From Campylobacter concisus (GTDB lineage: Bacteria; Campylobacterota; Campylobacteria; Campylobacterales; Campylobacteraceae), in assembly GCF_002092855.1 (NCBI RefSeq), contig NZ_LVLC01000031.1:1-64000 (forward strand): a stretch of 64,000 bases of DNA. The letters run 5' to 3'. Below, in pieces: positions 63,744-64,000 of the stretch. Position 1 is the stretch's first letter. The number at the start of each line of letters is the position of its first letter. A program made the position numbers and the translations under genes. The notes beneath the pieces were generated by a model. That model did no database searches and was not told the DNA's origin. It worked only from the letters and a program-made list of their open reading frames with translations.

Positions 63744-64000
63744 CTTCAAAACGCTCTTTTAGTTCTTCTATGCCAGCATTTATAAGCTCGCCACCTTTGA
63801 TAATCGCTTTAAATACGCACTCTTGCGCTTTTGGATTAGTCAGTACATAAGCTGCGATACCACCTAAAACTAGACCTTTTACAAAGCCAGCAGCATTAAA
63901 ATTTTCAGGTACAAATGGTAAATTTTGAGCTGCATTGTTTATTGCATTATCGATTGCGCTTGGCTGAGTAGCTGCTGCATTGTTAGCCGCAGTTTCACTT
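63712..64000 (-). CDS. DUF5132-like small protein (5' end outside window)
   Basis: Partial: the last 95 residues are visible, running in from the right edge; the start lies beyond 64000. The visible N-side is low-complexity Ala, Asn and Gln (for example NNAAATQPSAIDNAIN). Then come a hydrophobic stretch AAGFVKGLVLGGIAAYVLTNP and an amphipathic helix with AIIKGGELINAGIEELKERFEDVKAEL. This layout matches DUF5132 proteins, which are commonly found beside HMA2-type ATPases (from memory). Its 3' end overlaps the ATPase start by about 32 bases, so the two are coupled. Its function is unknown. Confidence 0.7.
   Translation of the reverse strand, partial: SETAANNAAATQPSAIDNAINNAAQNLPFVPENFNAAGFVKGLVLGGIAAYVLTNPKAQECVFKAIIKGGELINAGIEELKERFEDVKAELDSQK

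Overview
The window comes from an AT-rich epsilonproteobacterium, almost certainly a Campylobacter and most like the C. concisus group. This is inferred from protein similarity and gene order; I could run no search. The minus-strand run truA, LptF/G-type permease, prepilin peptidase, uppS, an orphan gene, coaBC and glmU next to fliP is the order I recall from C. jejuni Cj0820-Cj0827. Likewise uvrB, two small genes, a pseudopilin and priA up to ispG matches Cj0680-Cj0686, and agmatine deiminase, a CDF transporter and N-carbamoylputrescine amidase matches Cj0947-Cj0949. Many starts are TTG or GTG, and neighbouring genes often overlap by 1-14 bases.

Layout. 1-6.5 kb (minus): tRNA modification, LPS export, prepilin processing, undecaprenyl diphosphate synthesis, CoA synthesis and UDP-GlcNAc synthesis. 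6.5-16 kb (plus): one tightly overlapping run of motA, motB, fliP, TolC-like, a short membrane fusion protein, an RND pump, a second TolC-like protein and a DMT permease. 16-20 kb (minus): ComEC-like channel, dnaB, ispG. 20-22.5 kb: a low-GC SGNH/MBOAT acyltransferase pair whose MBOAT gene carries a nine-G tract, a probable phase-variation switch. 22.5-25.3 kb: priA, a pseudopilin and two small proteins. 25.4-31.4 kb: uvrB, an MFS exporter and an AsmA-like protein. 31.5-35.3 kb: groES, a YdhR-like gene and groEL under a sigma70-type promoter overlapped by a degenerate CIRCE element, then a phosphohexomutase.

35.7-38.7 kb (minus): a CjaA-type cysteine ABC importer. 38.8-41.8 kb (plus): a small membrane protein and the agmatine-to-putrescine enzymes around a CDF transporter. 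41.8-45.1 kb (minus): pstSCAB phosphate importer. 45.4-48.5 kb (plus): a TAXI-type TRAP transporter. 48.6-51.1 kb (minus): a cysteine-rich Sel1-repeat protein, a YgjP-like metalloprotease and a MATE exporter. 51.2-58.7 kb (plus): a Uup-type ABC-F ATPase, a two-TM protein, two tandem DKNYY proteins and a BCCT transporter with noticeably GC-richer codon use. 59-64 kb (minus): a compact operon of a DUF5132-like protein (cut by the window edge), an HMA2-type P-type ATPase with an altered membrane metal motif, an AGCS symporter, an 89-residue membrane protein and ModD.

The best candidates for something undescribed are this last metal-ATPase operon, the phase-variable acyltransferase pair, the oxygenase-like gene inside groESL, and the flagellar motor/efflux run. 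No tRNA, rRNA, CRISPR array, insertion sequence or prophage was seen.
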